Shown one piece after another: positions 1 through 8,387 of a stretch of DNA of 64,000 nt. A model generated the notes under the pieces. That model had not been told where the DNA came from. It saw only the letters and a program-made list of their open reading frames with translations, and did no database searches. The DNA lies in the NCBI GenBank assembly GCA_023442465.1, contig JAEZZQ010000030.1, positions 310,001 to 374,000 on the forward strand. Direction: 5' to 3'. The position numbers and the translations under genes were made by a program. The DNA is from Bacillota bacterium (lineage in GTDB: Bacteria; Bacillota; Clostridia; Lachnospirales; Lachnospiraceae). The number at the start of each line of letters is the position of its first letter. The stretch's first letter is position 1.

Positions 1-327
1 ACACTGCGTCTTCCTTCAGGCGAAATGAGAATGGTGCCGATTAACTGCAGAGCGACTGTCGGCGTTGTAGGAAATGTTGACCATAGCCTTATTAATATCG
101 GTAAAGCAGGACGTAAGCGTAACATGGGTATCCGCCCTACAGTTCGCGGTTCTGTTATGAACCCTAACGACCATCCGCACGGTGGTGGTGAAGGCAAGAC
201 CGGTATCGGACGTCCGGGACCGTCTACACCTTGGGGCAAACCTGCACTCGGCTTAAAGACGCGTAAGAAGAAAAAAGCATCCAACAAGCTGATTGTAAGA
301 AGAAGAGATGGCAGGAGCATAAAGTAA
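1..327 (+). CDS. rplB: 50S ribosomal protein L2 (C-terminal part)
   Basis: The reading frame is open from the first base of the window, so only the C-terminal 108 residues are present. L2 is a primary 23S rRNA-binding protein near the peptidyl-transferase centre. The sequence shows the conserved C-terminal L2 block with the HPHGGGEGK motif, which carries the histidine linked to peptidyl-transferase activity, and the basic tail rich in Lys and Arg. It is followed at 41 bases by rpsS, as in the S10 operon of Firmicutes. Confidence 0.97.
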   Translation, partial: TLRLPSGEMRMVPINCRATVGVVGNVDHSLINIGKAGRKRNMGIRPTVRGSVMNPNDHPHGGGEGKTGIGRPGPSTPWGKPALGLKTRKKKKASNKLIVRRRDGRSIK

Positions 328-367
328 TAAAGACTACTTTATGCCGTTAAAATAAGGAGGAAGAATA

Positions 368-649
368 ATGGCTAGATCACTCAAAAAGGGACCATTTGCA
401 GACGAAAGCTTACTAAGAAAAGTAGATGCTATGAATGCAGCAGGACAAAAACAAGTTATTAAGACTTGGTCTCGTCGTTCTACAATTTTCCCTTCATTTG
501 TGGGACATACAATTGCAGTTCATGACGGAAGAAAGCATGTTCCCGTATATGTAACGGAAGACATGGTTGGCCACAAGCTCGGTGAGTTTGTTGCGACCAG
601 AACCTATAGAGGTCACGGTAAGGACGAAAAGAAATCAAGAGTAAGATAA
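368..649 (+). CDS. rpsS: 30S ribosomal protein S19
   Basis: S19 binds 16S rRNA in the 30S head with S13. The 93-residue product has the family N-terminus MARSLKKGPF and the GHKLGEF and RGH motifs near the C-terminus, at normal length. An AGGAGG site lies just upstream of the ATG. It sits between rplB and rplV in standard S10 operon order. Confidence 0.98.
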   Translation: MARSLKKGPFADESLLRKVDAMNAAGQKQVIKTWSRRSTIFPSFVGHTIAVHDGRKHVPVYVTEDMVGHKLGEFVATRTYRGHGKDEKKSRVR

Positions 650-665
650 GAAGGAGGTAATATCC

Positions 666-1070
666 ATGGCAAAAGGACATAGATCCCAAATTAAAAGAGA
701 GAGAAATGCGCAGAAAGATATCAGACCTTCAGCTAAGTTATCTTACGCTAGAATCTCTGTTCAGAAAGCATGTTTCGTACTCGATGCTATCAGAGGCAAA
801 GATGTGAACACGGCGCTCGCTATTTTGGATTACAATCCCAGATATGCATCAGGCGTTGTTAAGAAATTATTGGAATCAGCTATCGCTAATGCTGAATATA
901 AGCACAGTCAGGATCCGACAAAATACCCGAATCCGGAGAATCTTTATGTAGCGGAATGCTTCGCTAATAAAGGCCCTACAATGAAAAGAGTAAAACCGAG
1001 AGCACAGGGAAGAGCTTACAGAATCGAAAAGAGAATGAGCCACATCACTGTTGTGCTCGATGCAAAGTAG
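666..1070 (+). CDS. rplV: 50S ribosomal protein L22
   Basis: L22 lines the nascent-peptide exit tunnel, and its beta-hairpin is a known site of macrolide-resistance mutations. The 134-residue product contains the globular part and the hairpin region around KRVKPRAQGRAYRI, where the conserved tunnel tip lies. An AAGGAGG site precedes the ATG. It lies 16 bases after rpsS and 12 before rpsC in the usual order. Confidence 0.98.
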   Translation: MAKGHRSQIKRERNAQKDIRPSAKLSYARISVQKACFVLDAIRGKDVNTALAILDYNPRYASGVVKKLLESAIANAEYKHSQDPTKYPNPENLYVAECFANKGPTMKRVKPRAQGRAYRIEKRMSHITVVLDAK

Positions 1071-1082
1071 AAAGGAGTAAAC

Positions 1083-1760
1083 ATGGGACAGAAAGTTAAT
1101 CCTCACGGCTTAAGAGTCGGCATTATTAAAGAATGGGATTCCAAATGGTATGCTGATGCTGAATTTTCAGACTTCTTAGTGGAAGATTACAACATCAGAA
1201 AATTCCTTAAAAAGAAATTATACAGTGCCGGAATCTCCAAGATTGAGATCGAAAGAGCATCCGACCGAGTAAAGGTTATTATCTTTACTGCAAAACCGGG
1301 CGTTGTTATCGGTAAAGGCGGTGCAGAAATCGAAATAACCAAACAAGAGCTTTCTAAGCTGACAAACAAGAAGGTTTTGGTAGACATTAAAGAAATCAAG
1401 AGACCCGACAAAGATGCACAGCTTGTTGCAGAGAACATTGCGCAGCAGCTTGAGAACCGTGTATCCTTCAGACGTGCAATGAAATCCTGCATGGGAAGAA
1501 CCATGAAATCAGGAGCGCTTGGAATCAAGACCTCTTGTTCAGGACGTCTCGGCGGTGCAGATATGGCTCGTACAGAATTCTACAGCGAAGGAACTATTCC
1601 GCTTCAGACTTTGAGAGCAGATATCGATTACGGCTTTGCGGAAGCAGATACAACTTACGGTAAAGTTGGTGTTAAAGTATGGATTTACAAAGGTGAGGTA
1701 CTTCCTACTAAGAACAAAAACGAAGAAAAGGTATCTTCGGAGGAAGGGAGCGATAAATAA
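1083..1760 (+). CDS. rpsC: 30S ribosomal protein S3
   Basis: S3 forms part of the mRNA entry channel. The 225-residue protein starts MGQKVNPHGLRVG, has the KH-domain GKGG loop (residues about 80-84, VVIGKGGAEI), and the C-terminal S3 domain with FYSEGTIPLQTLRADIDY. Its acidic tail NKNEEKVSSEEGSDK is a lineage-specific extension. The stop codon overlaps the start of rplP by one base (TAATG), suggesting translational coupling. Confidence 0.98.
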   Translation: MGQKVNPHGLRVGIIKEWDSKWYADAEFSDFLVEDYNIRKFLKKKLYSAGISKIEIERASDRVKVIIFTAKPGVVIGKGGAEIEITKQELSKLTNKKVLVDIKEIKRPDKDAQLVAENIAQQLENRVSFRRAMKSCMGRTMKSGALGIKTSCSGRLGGADMARTEFYSEGTIPLQTLRADIDYGFAEADTTYGKVGVKVWIYKGEVLPTKNKNEEKVSSEEGSDK

Positions 1761-2197
1761 TGTTAATGCCTAAAAGAGTAAAACGTCGTAAACAGTTCCG
1801 CGGTTCTATGGCAGGAAAAGCAACCCGCGGCAACAAGATCACTTACGGTGAATATGGTATCGTAGCATTAGATCCATGTTGGATTAAATCTAACCAGATC
1901 GAAGCAGCCCGTGTCGCTATGACCCGTCATATCAAACGTGGTGGTAAAGTTTGGATCAAGATTTTCCCCGATAAACCAGTAACAGCGAAACCAGCAGAAA
2001 CACGTATGGGTTCCGGAAAAGGTTCCCTGGAATACTGGGTAGCGGTTGTTAAGCCCGGACGTGTAATGTTTGAAATCTCCGGAGTATCCGAAGATGTAGC
2101 AAAAGAAGCATTACGTCTTGCAACACATAAGCTTCCATGTAGATGTAAAATTGTTTCTAAAGCAGACTTGGAAGGCGGTGTATCAAATGAAAACTAA
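1760..2197 (+). CDS. rplP: 50S ribosomal protein L16
   Basis: L16 sits near the A-site tRNA and organises the central protuberance. The product begins MLMPKRVKRRKQFRG, the family-typical N-terminus, and is 145 residues long. It has the RMGSGKG motif and a normal C-terminus. Its start overlaps the rpsC stop by one base and its end overlaps rpmC by 11 bases, so the three genes are probably translationally coupled. Confidence 0.98.
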   Translation: MLMPKRVKRRKQFRGSMAGKATRGNKITYGEYGIVALDPCWIKSNQIEAARVAMTRHIKRGGKVWIKIFPDKPVTAKPAETRMGSGKGSLEYWVAVVKPGRVMFEISGVSEDVAKEALRLATHKLPCRCKIVSKADLEGGVSNEN

Positions 2198-2396
2198 TAA
2201 GTATGTAGAAGATTTAAATACGAAATCAGCTACAGATTTAGCACAGGAATTAGTAGCTGCTAAAAAAGAACTTTTCAATTTGAGATTCCAGAACGCAACA
2301 AATCAGTTAGACAACACAGCTAGAATCAAAGAAGTGAGAAAGAATATTGCCAGAATTCAGACTGTTATTACACAGAAAGAAAAAGCTGCAAAGTAA
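2187..2396 (+). CDS. rpmC: 50S ribosomal protein L29
   Basis: L29 lies at the tunnel exit. The frame is open further upstream, but the ATG at 2187 gives the expected 69-residue helical protein beginning MKTNKYVEDL. It has the family KELFNLRFQNATNQL motif at residues about 26-40 and a Lys-rich C-terminal helix. The start lies inside the 3' end of rplP. Confidence 0.96.
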   Translation: MKTNKYVEDLNTKSATDLAQELVAAKKELFNLRFQNATNQLDNTARIKEVRKNIARIQTVITQKEKAAK

Positions 2397-2433
2397 TATA
2401 AGTTGGCTGACAGATTAGAAAGGAGAATCAATC

Positions 2434-2688
2434 GTGGAAAGAAATCTTAGGAAAACACGTACTGGCAAAGTTACCAGTAACAAAATGGAAAAAACTATTG
2501 TTGTTGCCATTGAAGACCATGTAAAGCATCCTCTTTATAACAAAATCGTAAAGAGAACCTATAAATTAAAAGCGCACGATGAGAATAACGAATGCAACAT
2601 CGGCGATACAGTAAAAGTAATGGAAACAAGACCGTTGTCAAAAGACAAAAGATGGAGACTTGTAGAAATTATCGAAAGAGCAAAATAA
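2434..2688 (+). CDS. rpsQ: 30S ribosomal protein S17
   Basis: S17 is an early-assembly 16S rRNA-binding protein with an OB fold. The 84-residue product uses a GTG start after AAAGGAG. It shows the family motifs RKTRTGKV and KHPLYNK and the C-terminal ETRPLSKDKRWRLVEI. It is the last gene of the S10 operon; the 51 bases to rplN contain a short GC-rich hairpin (TTTCGCCTCGGCGAA at about 2694-2708). Confidence 0.97.
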   Translation: MERNLRKTRTGKVTSNKMEKTIVVAIEDHVKHPLYNKIVKRTYKLKAHDENNECNIGDTVKVMETRPLSKDKRWRLVEIIERAK

Positions 2689-2739
2689 AACAATTTCGCC
2701 TCGGCGAAGTTTGGGAATAGTTTTGGAAGGAGAATTAGC

Positions 2740-3108
2740 ATGATTCAGCAAGAAAGCAGACTTAGAGTTGCTGATAATACCGGTGCAAAAGAACTTCTGT
2801 GCATCAGAGTTATGGGCGGATCTACTAGAAGATATGCGCATATCGGTGATATCATCGTTGCCAGCGTAAAAGATGCAACACCCGGTGGCGTTGTGAAAAA
2901 AGGTGATGTGGTAAAGGCTGTAGTTGTTCGTACTGTAAAAGGCGCTCGTCGTAAAGACGGTTCTTATATTAAATTTGACGAGAACGCTGCTGTTATTATC
3001 AAAGATGACAAGACTCCGAGAGGAACCCGTATTTTTGGACCAGTAGCAAGAGAGCTTCGTGAGAAACAGTTTATGAAAATTGTTTCTTTGGCTCCTGAAG
3101 TATTATAG
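2740..3108 (+). CDS. rplN: 50S ribosomal protein L14
   Basis: L14 forms part of the subunit interface and contacts L19. The 122-residue protein begins MIQQESRLRVADNTGAKE, carries the RRKDGSYIKFDENAAVII core and ends with the REKQFMKIVSLAPEVL block, all family-typical. An AAGGAG site precedes the ATG. It opens the spc operon segment. Confidence 0.98.
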   Translation: MIQQESRLRVADNTGAKELLCIRVMGGSTRRYAHIGDIIVASVKDATPGGVVKKGDVVKAVVVRTVKGARRKDGSYIKFDENAAVIIKDDKTPRGTRIFGPVARELREKQFMKIVSLAPEVL

Positions 3109-3119
3109 GAGGTGTCTTA

Positions 3120-3452
3120 ATGTCAACAGTGAAAATTAAAAAGGGCGATACGGTAAAAGTAATCGCCGGTAAAGACAATGGTAAAGAAGGTAAAGTCGTT
3201 TTAGTAGATGCGAAGAACGGCAAAGTGTTAGTAGAAGGCGTAAATATGATCACAAAGCATACAAAACCCTCTGCGAGCAATCAGAACGGCGGAATCGTTC
3301 AGAAGGAAGCGCCTATTGATTTGTCCAACGTAATGTATGTTCACAAAGGCAAGACGACCAGAATTGGTATACAGAGGACAGCAGATGATAAGCGTCCTGG
3401 CAAGACCAAAGCGGTTCGCGTAGCTAAATCAACGGGCGAAGTTATTGATTAA
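3120..3452 (+). CDS. rplX: 50S ribosomal protein L24
   Basis: L24 starts 50S assembly by binding the 5' end of 23S rRNA. The 110-residue product has an N-terminal KOW motif (KGDTVKVIAGKDNGKEGKV) and the VEGVNMITKHTKPS segment. It is slightly longer than the common 103 residues because of the C-terminal VRVAKSTGEVID. An AGGAGG site overlaps the end of rplN. Confidence 0.97.
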   Translation: MSTVKIKKGDTVKVIAGKDNGKEGKVVLVDAKNGKVLVEGVNMITKHTKPSASNQNGGIVQKEAPIDLSNVMYVHKGKTTRIGIQRTADDKRPGKTKAVRVAKSTGEVID

Positions 3453-3476
3453 TTCTAAGGAAGGAGGTCTAGACGC

Positions 3477-4016
3477 GTGAGCAGACTTAAAGAAATGTAT
3501 AAAAATGAGATCGTAGATGCTATGGTCAAAAAGTTTGGATATAAAAACGTTATGGAAGTGCCGAAGCTCGATAAGATCGTTATCAACATGGGCGTAGGCG
3601 AAGCGAAAGAGAATGCGAAAATTTTGGAATCAGCTGTAAAGGATCTTGAGACGATTACAGGTCAGAAGGCAGTCCTTACAAAAGCGAAAAATTCCGTTGC
3701 TAACTTCAAAATCAGAGAAGGAATGCCTATCGGATGTAAAGTTACACTTCGCGGTGAGAAGATGTATGAATTCCTCGATCGTTTGGTAAACCTTGCATTA
3801 CCTCGTGTACGTGACTTCAGGGGCGTTAGCGCTAACGCATTTGACGGACGCGGCAACTATGCGCTCGGCATTAAAGAGCAGCTTATTTTCCCCGAAATCG
3901 AATACGATAAGGTGGATAAAGTAAGAGGTATGGACATTATCTTTGTTACAACGGCAAAGACAGATGAAGAATCCCGTGAATTATTAACATTATTCAATAT
4001 GCCATTCGCAAAATAG
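3477..4016 (+). CDS. rplE: 50S ribosomal protein L5
   Basis: L5 binds 5S rRNA and contacts the P-site tRNA. The 179-residue product uses a GTG start after AAGGAGG. It contains KIVINMGVGEA, the KAKNSVANFKIREGMPIG segment and the C-terminal GMDIIFVTTAKTDEE motif. Length and motifs are normal for bacterial L5. Confidence 0.98.
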   Translation: MSRLKEMYKNEIVDAMVKKFGYKNVMEVPKLDKIVINMGVGEAKENAKILESAVKDLETITGQKAVLTKAKNSVANFKIREGMPIGCKVTLRGEKMYEFLDRLVNLALPRVRDFRGVSANAFDGRGNYALGIKEQLIFPEIEYDKVDKVRGMDIIFVTTAKTDEESRELLTLFNMPFAK

Positions 4017-4029
4017 AGGAGGTAAATTC

Positions 4030-4215
4030 ATGGCTAAGACAGCAATGAAGATTAAACAGCAGCGTAAGCCGAAGTTCTCCACGAGAGAATACAATCGCTG
4101 CAAAATTTGTGGTCGTCCACATGCTTATTTGAGAAAATACGGAATTTGCAGAATTTGCTTCCGTGAATTAGCATACAAGGGACAAATCCCGGGCGTGAAA
4201 AAAGCAAGCTGGTAA
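4030..4215 (+). CDS. rpsZ: 30S ribosomal protein S14, zinc-binding short form
   Basis: S14 sits in the 30S head. This is the 61-residue type Z form with two CxxC pairs (CKIC at residues 21-24 and CRIC at residues 37-40) that bind zinc. It has the family tail GQIPGVKKASW. Zinc-type S14 is the ancestral form in Firmicutes; a zinc-free paralogue, if present, lies outside this window. AGGAGG precedes the ATG. Confidence 0.98.
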   Translation: MAKTAMKIKQQRKPKFSTREYNRCKICGRPHAYLRKYGICRICFRELAYKGQIPGVKKASW

Positions 4216-4231
4216 AAAGGAGGCAAACTAA

Positions 4232-4633
4232 ATGACGATGAGTGATCCTATTGCAGATATGCTTACGAGAATCCGTAATGCAAATACTGCAAAACATGAT
4301 ACGGTAGATGTTCCGTCTTCTAAGATGAAGTTAGCTATTGCGCAGATTCTTTTAGAGGAAGGCTACATTAAGAAATTTGATATAATTGAGGATGGAAACT
4401 TCAAAACAATCCGTATTGCATTAAAATACGGCGCTGACAAAAACGAAAAGATCATCGCAGGCATTAAGAGAATCTCTAAGCCGGGTCTTCGTGTATATGC
4501 CGGCAAAGAAGAGCTTCCTAAGGTTCTTGGAGGACTTGGTATCGCTATCATCTCCACAAACCAAGGCGTAATTACCGATAAAAAAGCGAGAGAGCTTCAG
4601 GTAGGCGGAGAAGTTTTAGCATTTGTATGGTAA
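4232..4633 (+). CDS. rpsH: 30S ribosomal protein S8
   Basis: S8 organises the central domain of 16S rRNA and in Escherichia coli represses the spc operon. The 133-residue product begins MTMSDPIADMLTRIRNAN and ends with the KARELQVGGEVLAFVW block, with the STNQGVITDKKAR motif before it. A second ATG two codons in (MSDPIA) is an equally possible start. AAGGAGG precedes the gene. Confidence 0.97.
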   Translation: MTMSDPIADMLTRIRNANTAKHDTVDVPSSKMKLAIAQILLEEGYIKKFDIIEDGNFKTIRIALKYGADKNEKIIAGIKRISKPGLRVYAGKEELPKVLGGLGIAIISTNQGVITDKKARELQVGGEVLAFVW

Positions 4634-4652
4634 AAGTTCAATAAGTTGATTA

Positions 4653-4696
4653 AAAATTCGACAGGTCGAATTTTGGAAGAACGCTTGCGTTCTTCC
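4653..4696 (+). other. tandem hairpins between rpsH and rplF
   Basis: Two perfect stem-loops lie back to back. The first is AAAATTCGA / TCGAATTTT with a CAGG loop (4653-4674). The second is GGAAGAACGC / GCGTTCTTCC with a TT loop (4675-4696). Neither is followed by a T-run, so they are unlikely to be intrinsic terminators. They could be mRNA-processing or stability elements or remains of an inserted repeat. Confidence 0.7.
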
Positions 4697-4734
4697 GGAA
4701 ACACTGAAATAAGACAATAATAGGAGGTACGGGC

Positions 4735-5277
4735 ATGTCACGTATAGGAAGAATGCCAATCGCGGTTCCGGCAGGAGTAACTGTGGATATCGCAGAAAAT
4801 AATAAAGTGACTGTAAAAGGTCCCAAAGGAACACTTGAAAGAGTGCTTCCGTCTGAAATGGAAATTAAAATGGAGGGTGCTGAAATCGTTGTAACGAGAC
4901 CCAACGATTTGAAGAAAATGAAATCTCTCCACGGACTTACAAGAACTTTGATCAACAACATGGTAGTAGGTGTTACGGCTGGCTATGAAAAGAAGCTGGA
5001 AGTAAACGGTGTTGGTTACAAAGCAGCAAAGAACGGCAATAAATTAGTTTTATCTTTAGGATATTCCCATCCGGTAGAGATGGAAGATCCCGAAGGTATC
5101 GAAGCAGTAGTTGAAGGACAGAACGTCATTATTGTTAAAGGAATCGATAAAGAAAAAGTTGGCCAATTCGCAGCTGAAATCAGAGATAAGAGAAGACCGG
5201 AGCCTTACAAGGGCAAGGGTATCAAATATGCTGATGAAACTATCAGACGTAAAGTTGGTAAGACTGGTAAGAAATAG
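4735..5277 (+). CDS. rplF: 50S ribosomal protein L6
   Basis: L6 sits near the sarcin-ricin loop and the GTPase-associated centre. The 180-residue protein begins MSRIGRMPIAVPAGV. It has two similar L6 domains and the C-terminal signature RDKRRPEPYKGKGIKYADE. A TAGGAGG site precedes the ATG. The 101-base gap before it holds two hairpins. Confidence 0.98.
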   Translation: MSRIGRMPIAVPAGVTVDIAENNKVTVKGPKGTLERVLPSEMEIKMEGAEIVVTRPNDLKKMKSLHGLTRTLINNMVVGVTAGYEKKLEVNGVGYKAAKNGNKLVLSLGYSHPVEMEDPEGIEAVVEGQNVIIVKGIDKEKVGQFAAEIRDKRRPEPYKGKGIKYADETIRRKVGKTGKK

Positions 5278-5294
5278 ATAAGGAGAGTATGATA

Positions 5295-5663
5295 ATGGTT
5301 AGTAAAGAATCTAGACAAAAAGTTCGTGTAAAAAAACACATGAAAATTCGTAACCGTTTCAGCGGCACTGCCGAAAGACCGCGGTTAGCTGTTTTCAGAA
5401 GCAATAATCATATGTATGCTCAAATTATCGACGATACAGTTGGAAATACTTTAGTAGCAGCTTCCACCCTTGAAAAGGACGTGAAGGCCGAGCTTGAGAA
5501 AACCAATAACGTTGATGCAGCAGCATATTTAGGAACAGTCATTGCTAAAAGAGCATTGGAAAAAGGTATTACAACAGTAGTCTTTGATAGAGGCGGCTTT
5601 ATATACCATGGAAAAGTAGCAGCATTAGCTGAAGCAGCCAGAGAAGCTGGCTTAGAATTCTAG
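5295..5663 (+). CDS. rplR: 50S ribosomal protein L18
   Basis: L18 binds 5S rRNA with L5. I take the ATG at 5295 (MVSKESRQKVRVKKHM, 122 residues) because the GGAG at 5282-5285 is then about nine bases upstream; the ATG at 5289 would be too close. Family motifs include the basic N-terminus, RPRLAVFRSNNHMYAQ and the C-terminal FDRGGFIYHGKVAALAEAAR. Confidence 0.97.
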   Translation: MVSKESRQKVRVKKHMKIRNRFSGTAERPRLAVFRSNNHMYAQIIDDTVGNTLVAASTLEKDVKAELEKTNNVDAAAYLGTVIAKRALEKGITTVVFDRGGFIYHGKVAALAEAAREAGLEF

Positions 5664-5681
5664 GAAGGGAGAGAAAATCAC

Positions 5682-6191
5682 ATGAGACATACAATCATTG
5701 ATGCAAGTCAGCTTGAATTGAATGAAAAAGTAGTTTCCATCAAGAGAGTAACTAAGGTTGTAAAAGGTGGTCGTAACTTCCGATTCACTGCTTTAGTTGT
5801 TGTAGGCGACGGAAACGGACACGTAGGCGCAGGACTTGGAAAAGCAACAGAAATTCCTGAAGCTATCCGTAAGGGAAAAGAAGATGCAACGAAGAATCTG
5901 GTTTTTGTTGCGCTCGATGAAAATAAAAGTATTACACATGATTTCCTCGGAAAATTCGGTTCTGCAACCGTTCTTTTGAAGAAAGCTCCGGATGGTACCG
6001 GTGTTATCGCCGGCGGTCCGGTACGTAACGTATGCGAACTCGCAGGTATCAAAAACATCCGTACGAAGTCTTTGGGCTCTAACAACAAACAGAACGTTGT
6101 TCTCGCTACAGTTGCAGGATTAAGCCAATTGAAAACTCCGGAAGAAATCGCGAAGAAACGCGGTAAATCCGTAGAAGAGATTTTGGCATAG
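5682..6191 (+). CDS. rpsE: 30S ribosomal protein S5
   Basis: S5 helps form the mRNA entry channel and contributes to decoding accuracy. The 169-residue product has the double-stranded RNA-binding-like N-terminal domain with KGGRNFRFTALVVVGDGNG, a site of spectinomycin-resistance changes in other bacteria. The C-terminal domain carries GVIAGGPVRNVCELAGI. GGGAG precedes the ATG. Confidence 0.98.
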   Translation: MRHTIIDASQLELNEKVVSIKRVTKVVKGGRNFRFTALVVVGDGNGHVGAGLGKATEIPEAIRKGKEDATKNLVFVALDENKSITHDFLGKFGSATVLLKKAPDGTGVIAGGPVRNVCELAGIKNIRTKSLGSNNKQNVVLATVAGLSQLKTPEEIAKKRGKSVEEILA

Positions 6192-6194
6192 CAG

Positions 6195-6241
6195 CATGAA
6201 CCGTTTTACGGTTTATGTCGAAGAACTGCAGACGGTTCTTC
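6195..6241 (+). other. tandem hairpins between rpsE and rpmD
   Basis: Two adjacent stem-loops occupy most of this 77-base gap. The first is CATGAACCG / CGGTTTATG (6195-6217, one G-U pair). The second is GAAGAACTG / CGGTTCTTC (6220-6241, one wobble). There is no T-run. The arrangement repeats that of the rpsH-rplF gap, so a shared origin or function is plausible. Confidence 0.65.
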
Positions 6242-6268
6242 ATTAGTTGTAGAAAGGAGAAATAGGAA

Positions 6269-6466
6269 ATGGCAGCAAAGAAAGATACAAAAACTTTGAG
6301 AATAACATTAGTGAAATCTCCTATCGGAGCTGTGCCTAAGAATAGGGCAACGGTTGAAGCTATGGGACTTCGCAAGCTTAATAAGACAATCGAACTGCCC
6401 GACAACGAAGCTACGAGAGGACAGATCAGACAGATAGCACATTTAGTAAAGGTAGAAGAAGTATAA
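6269..6466 (+). CDS. rpmD: 50S ribosomal protein L30
   Basis: L30 is a small 23S rRNA-binding protein. The 65-residue product contains LRITLVKSPIGAVPKNRATVEA and the LRKLNKTIELPDNEATRGQI segment typical of bacterial L30. GAAAGGAG precedes the ATG. It lies between rpsE and rplO as in other spc operons. Confidence 0.97.
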   Translation: MAAKKDTKTLRITLVKSPIGAVPKNRATVEAMGLRKLNKTIELPDNEATRGQIRQIAHLVKVEEV

Positions 6467-6487
6467 AAAGATAAGGAGGTGTCAGGA

Positions 6488-6928
6488 ATGGAATTATCTA
6501 ATTTAAGACCGGCAGAAGGTTCTAAACATAGTGATAATTTTAGAAGAGGTCGCGGACACGGTTCAGGTAACGGAAAGACAGCCGGAAAAGGACACAAAGG
6601 TCAGAAAGCTCGTTCAGGAGCTCCCAGACCGGGCTTTGAAGGTGGTCAGATGCCGTTATACAGACGTATTCCTAAGAGAGGGTTTAAGAACATTAACTCT
6701 AAGGAAATCGTAGGTATTAACCTGAGCGTTCTGGAGGTATTTGATAATGGCGCGACGGTTGATGTGGAAGCGTTGATCGAAAGGGGCATTGTTAAAAATC
6801 CCAGAGACGGCGTTAAGATCCTCGGAAACGGAGAATTTACTAAGAAGCTCACGGTTAAAGCTAATGCCTTCAGCGCGTCGGCAAAAGAAAAAATTGAGTC
6901 TCTTGGTGGAACAGCAGAGGTGATGTAA
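6488..6928 (+). CDS. rplO: 50S ribosomal protein L15
   Basis: L15 is a late-assembly 50S protein. I choose the ATG at 6488 because a GTG at 6479 overlaps the AAGGAGGT ribosome-binding site itself. The 146-residue protein begins MELSNLRPAEGSKHSDNFRRG. It has the Gly-rich GHGSGNGKTAGKGHKGQKAR segment and RRIPKRGFKN. Its stop overlaps the secY start by one base. Confidence 0.97.
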   Translation: MELSNLRPAEGSKHSDNFRRGRGHGSGNGKTAGKGHKGQKARSGAPRPGFEGGQMPLYRRIPKRGFKNINSKEIVGINLSVLEVFDNGATVDVEALIERGIVKNPRDGVKILGNGEFTKKLTVKANAFSASAKEKIESLGGTAEVM

Positions 6929-8241
6929 TGTTTGCAACCTTAAAGAACGCATTTAAAATCAAAGAGATTAGAGATAGAATATTTTTTACCTTCCTGATGC
7001 TGGTTGTGATCCGTCTCGGATCACAGCTTCCCGCACCGGGGGTAAACAGACATTATTTTTCTAATTGGTTTGCGGCACAGACAGGAGACGCCTTTAGTTT
7101 CCTGGATGCTTTTACAGGCGGTTCATTTCTCAATATGTCCATCTTAGCATTGAATATTACCCCGTATATTACTTCCTCCATTATTATGCAGCTTTTGACG
7201 ATTGCGATTCCGAAGCTGGAGGAAATGCAGAGGGATGGGGAAGATGGACGGAAGAAAATCGTAGCGATTACTCGTTATGTGACAGTAGGACTTGCTCTGT
7301 TTGAATCTGCAGCTATGGCGATTGGATTCGGAAGACAAGGCTTGCTGGAGACTTACAATGCGATAAATGTAATTACTGTTATTGCGGCGCTCACTGCGGG
7401 CAGTGCGTTTCTTATGTGGATTGGCGAGAGAATCACAGAAAACGGTGTGGGCAACGGTATCTCTATCGTGCTCGTTATCAATATTATTTCTCGTCTGCCG
7501 CACGACATCAATAAATTATTCGAGCAGTTTGTATATGGTAAATCCACGGCGTTAGCAGTAGTGGCGGCACTCATCATCATAGGCGTTATCGTCGGCATGG
7601 TAGTTTTGGTCGTTATCTTGAATGGCGGCGTGCGCAAGATTCCGGTACAATATGCGAAAAAAGTACAGGGCAGGAAAATGGTTGGAGGTCAGACCACCAA
7701 TATTCCTTTGAAAGTGAATACGTCGGGTGTTATTCCGATTATCTTCGCTTCCTCCCTCATGCAGCTCCCAGTCGTTATCGGTTCCCTTTTTGGTTATAAG
7801 GGAACGGGCATATGGGCAGAAATATTAAAGGGACTTACGTCATCACATTGGTGCAATCCGAAAGAGCCGGTTTATTCCATCGGGCTTTTGGTATATGTTT
7901 TACTCGTAATTTTCTTCGCATATTTCTATACATCCATTACCTTTAATCCGTTGGAGATAGCCGACAGGATGAAAAAGCAGGGCGGTTTTGTTCCCGGTAT
8001 CAGACCCGGCAAGCCTACCAGCGATTATTTGACTAAGATATTGAATTACATTATTTTTATAGGCGCTCTTGGACTGACTCTTATAGCAGTAATTCCTTTC
8101 GTATTCAACGGCGTGTTCAACGCCAGCGTATCATTTGGAGGAACGAGTCTTATCATTATCGTAAGCGTTGTGCTCGAGACGATAAAGCAGATTGAGTCGA
8201 AGATGTTAGTTCGTAACTACAAAGGATTTTTGAACGATTAG
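6928..8241 (+). CDS. secY: protein translocase subunit SecY
   Basis: SecY is the channel of the general secretion pathway in the cytoplasmic membrane. The 437-residue protein has about ten hydrophobic segments, the first after FKIKEIRDRIFFTFLMLVVIRLG. The cytoplasmic loop around PVQYAKKVQGRKMVGGQTT and the C-terminal NPLEIADRMKKQGGFVPGIRPG motif are family signatures. The start overlaps the rplO stop (TAATG), as expected for translational coupling. Confidence 0.98.
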   Translation: MFATLKNAFKIKEIRDRIFFTFLMLVVIRLGSQLPAPGVNRHYFSNWFAAQTGDAFSFLDAFTGGSFLNMSILALNITPYITSSIIMQLLTIAIPKLEEMQRDGEDGRKKIVAITRYVTVGLALFESAAMAIGFGRQGLLETYNAINVITVIAALTAGSAFLMWIGERITENGVGNGISIVLVINIISRLPHDINKLFEQFVYGKSTALAVVAALIIIGVIVGMVVLVVILNGGVRKIPVQYAKKVQGRKMVGGQTTNIPLKVNTSGVIPIIFASSLMQLPVVIGSLFGYKGTGIWAEILKGLTSSHWCNPKEPVYSIGLLVYVLLVIFFAYFYTSITFNPLEIADRMKKQGGFVPGIRPGKPTSDYLTKILNYIIFIGALGLTLIAVIPFVFNGVFNASVSFGGTSLIIIVSVVLETIKQIESKMLVRNYKGFLND

Positions 8242-8320
8242 GTTTTAGCGGAAATTCTTTTAGGATCATAATAGGAAGGCAAGGGGAAGGGCCTGTGGCC
8301 CGCTCCCATGCTTCTTCCGG

Positions 8321-8346
8321 AATCAGAAATGGATGGACTTCTGATT
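8321..8346 (+). other. hairpin in the secY-adk spacer
   Basis: An 8-bp perfect stem AATCAGAA / TTCTGATT with a 10-base loop lies in the 221-base gap between secY and adk. A G/C-rich inverted segment (GGGAAGGGCC...GGCCCGCTCCC, about 8284-8305) precedes it. The downstream T-run is only four bases, so termination here would be weak at best. Confidence 0.5.
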
Positions 8347-8387
8347 TTGAGATGGGCACCCGCCTCGCAGCGTGTGTCCGTTTGTTC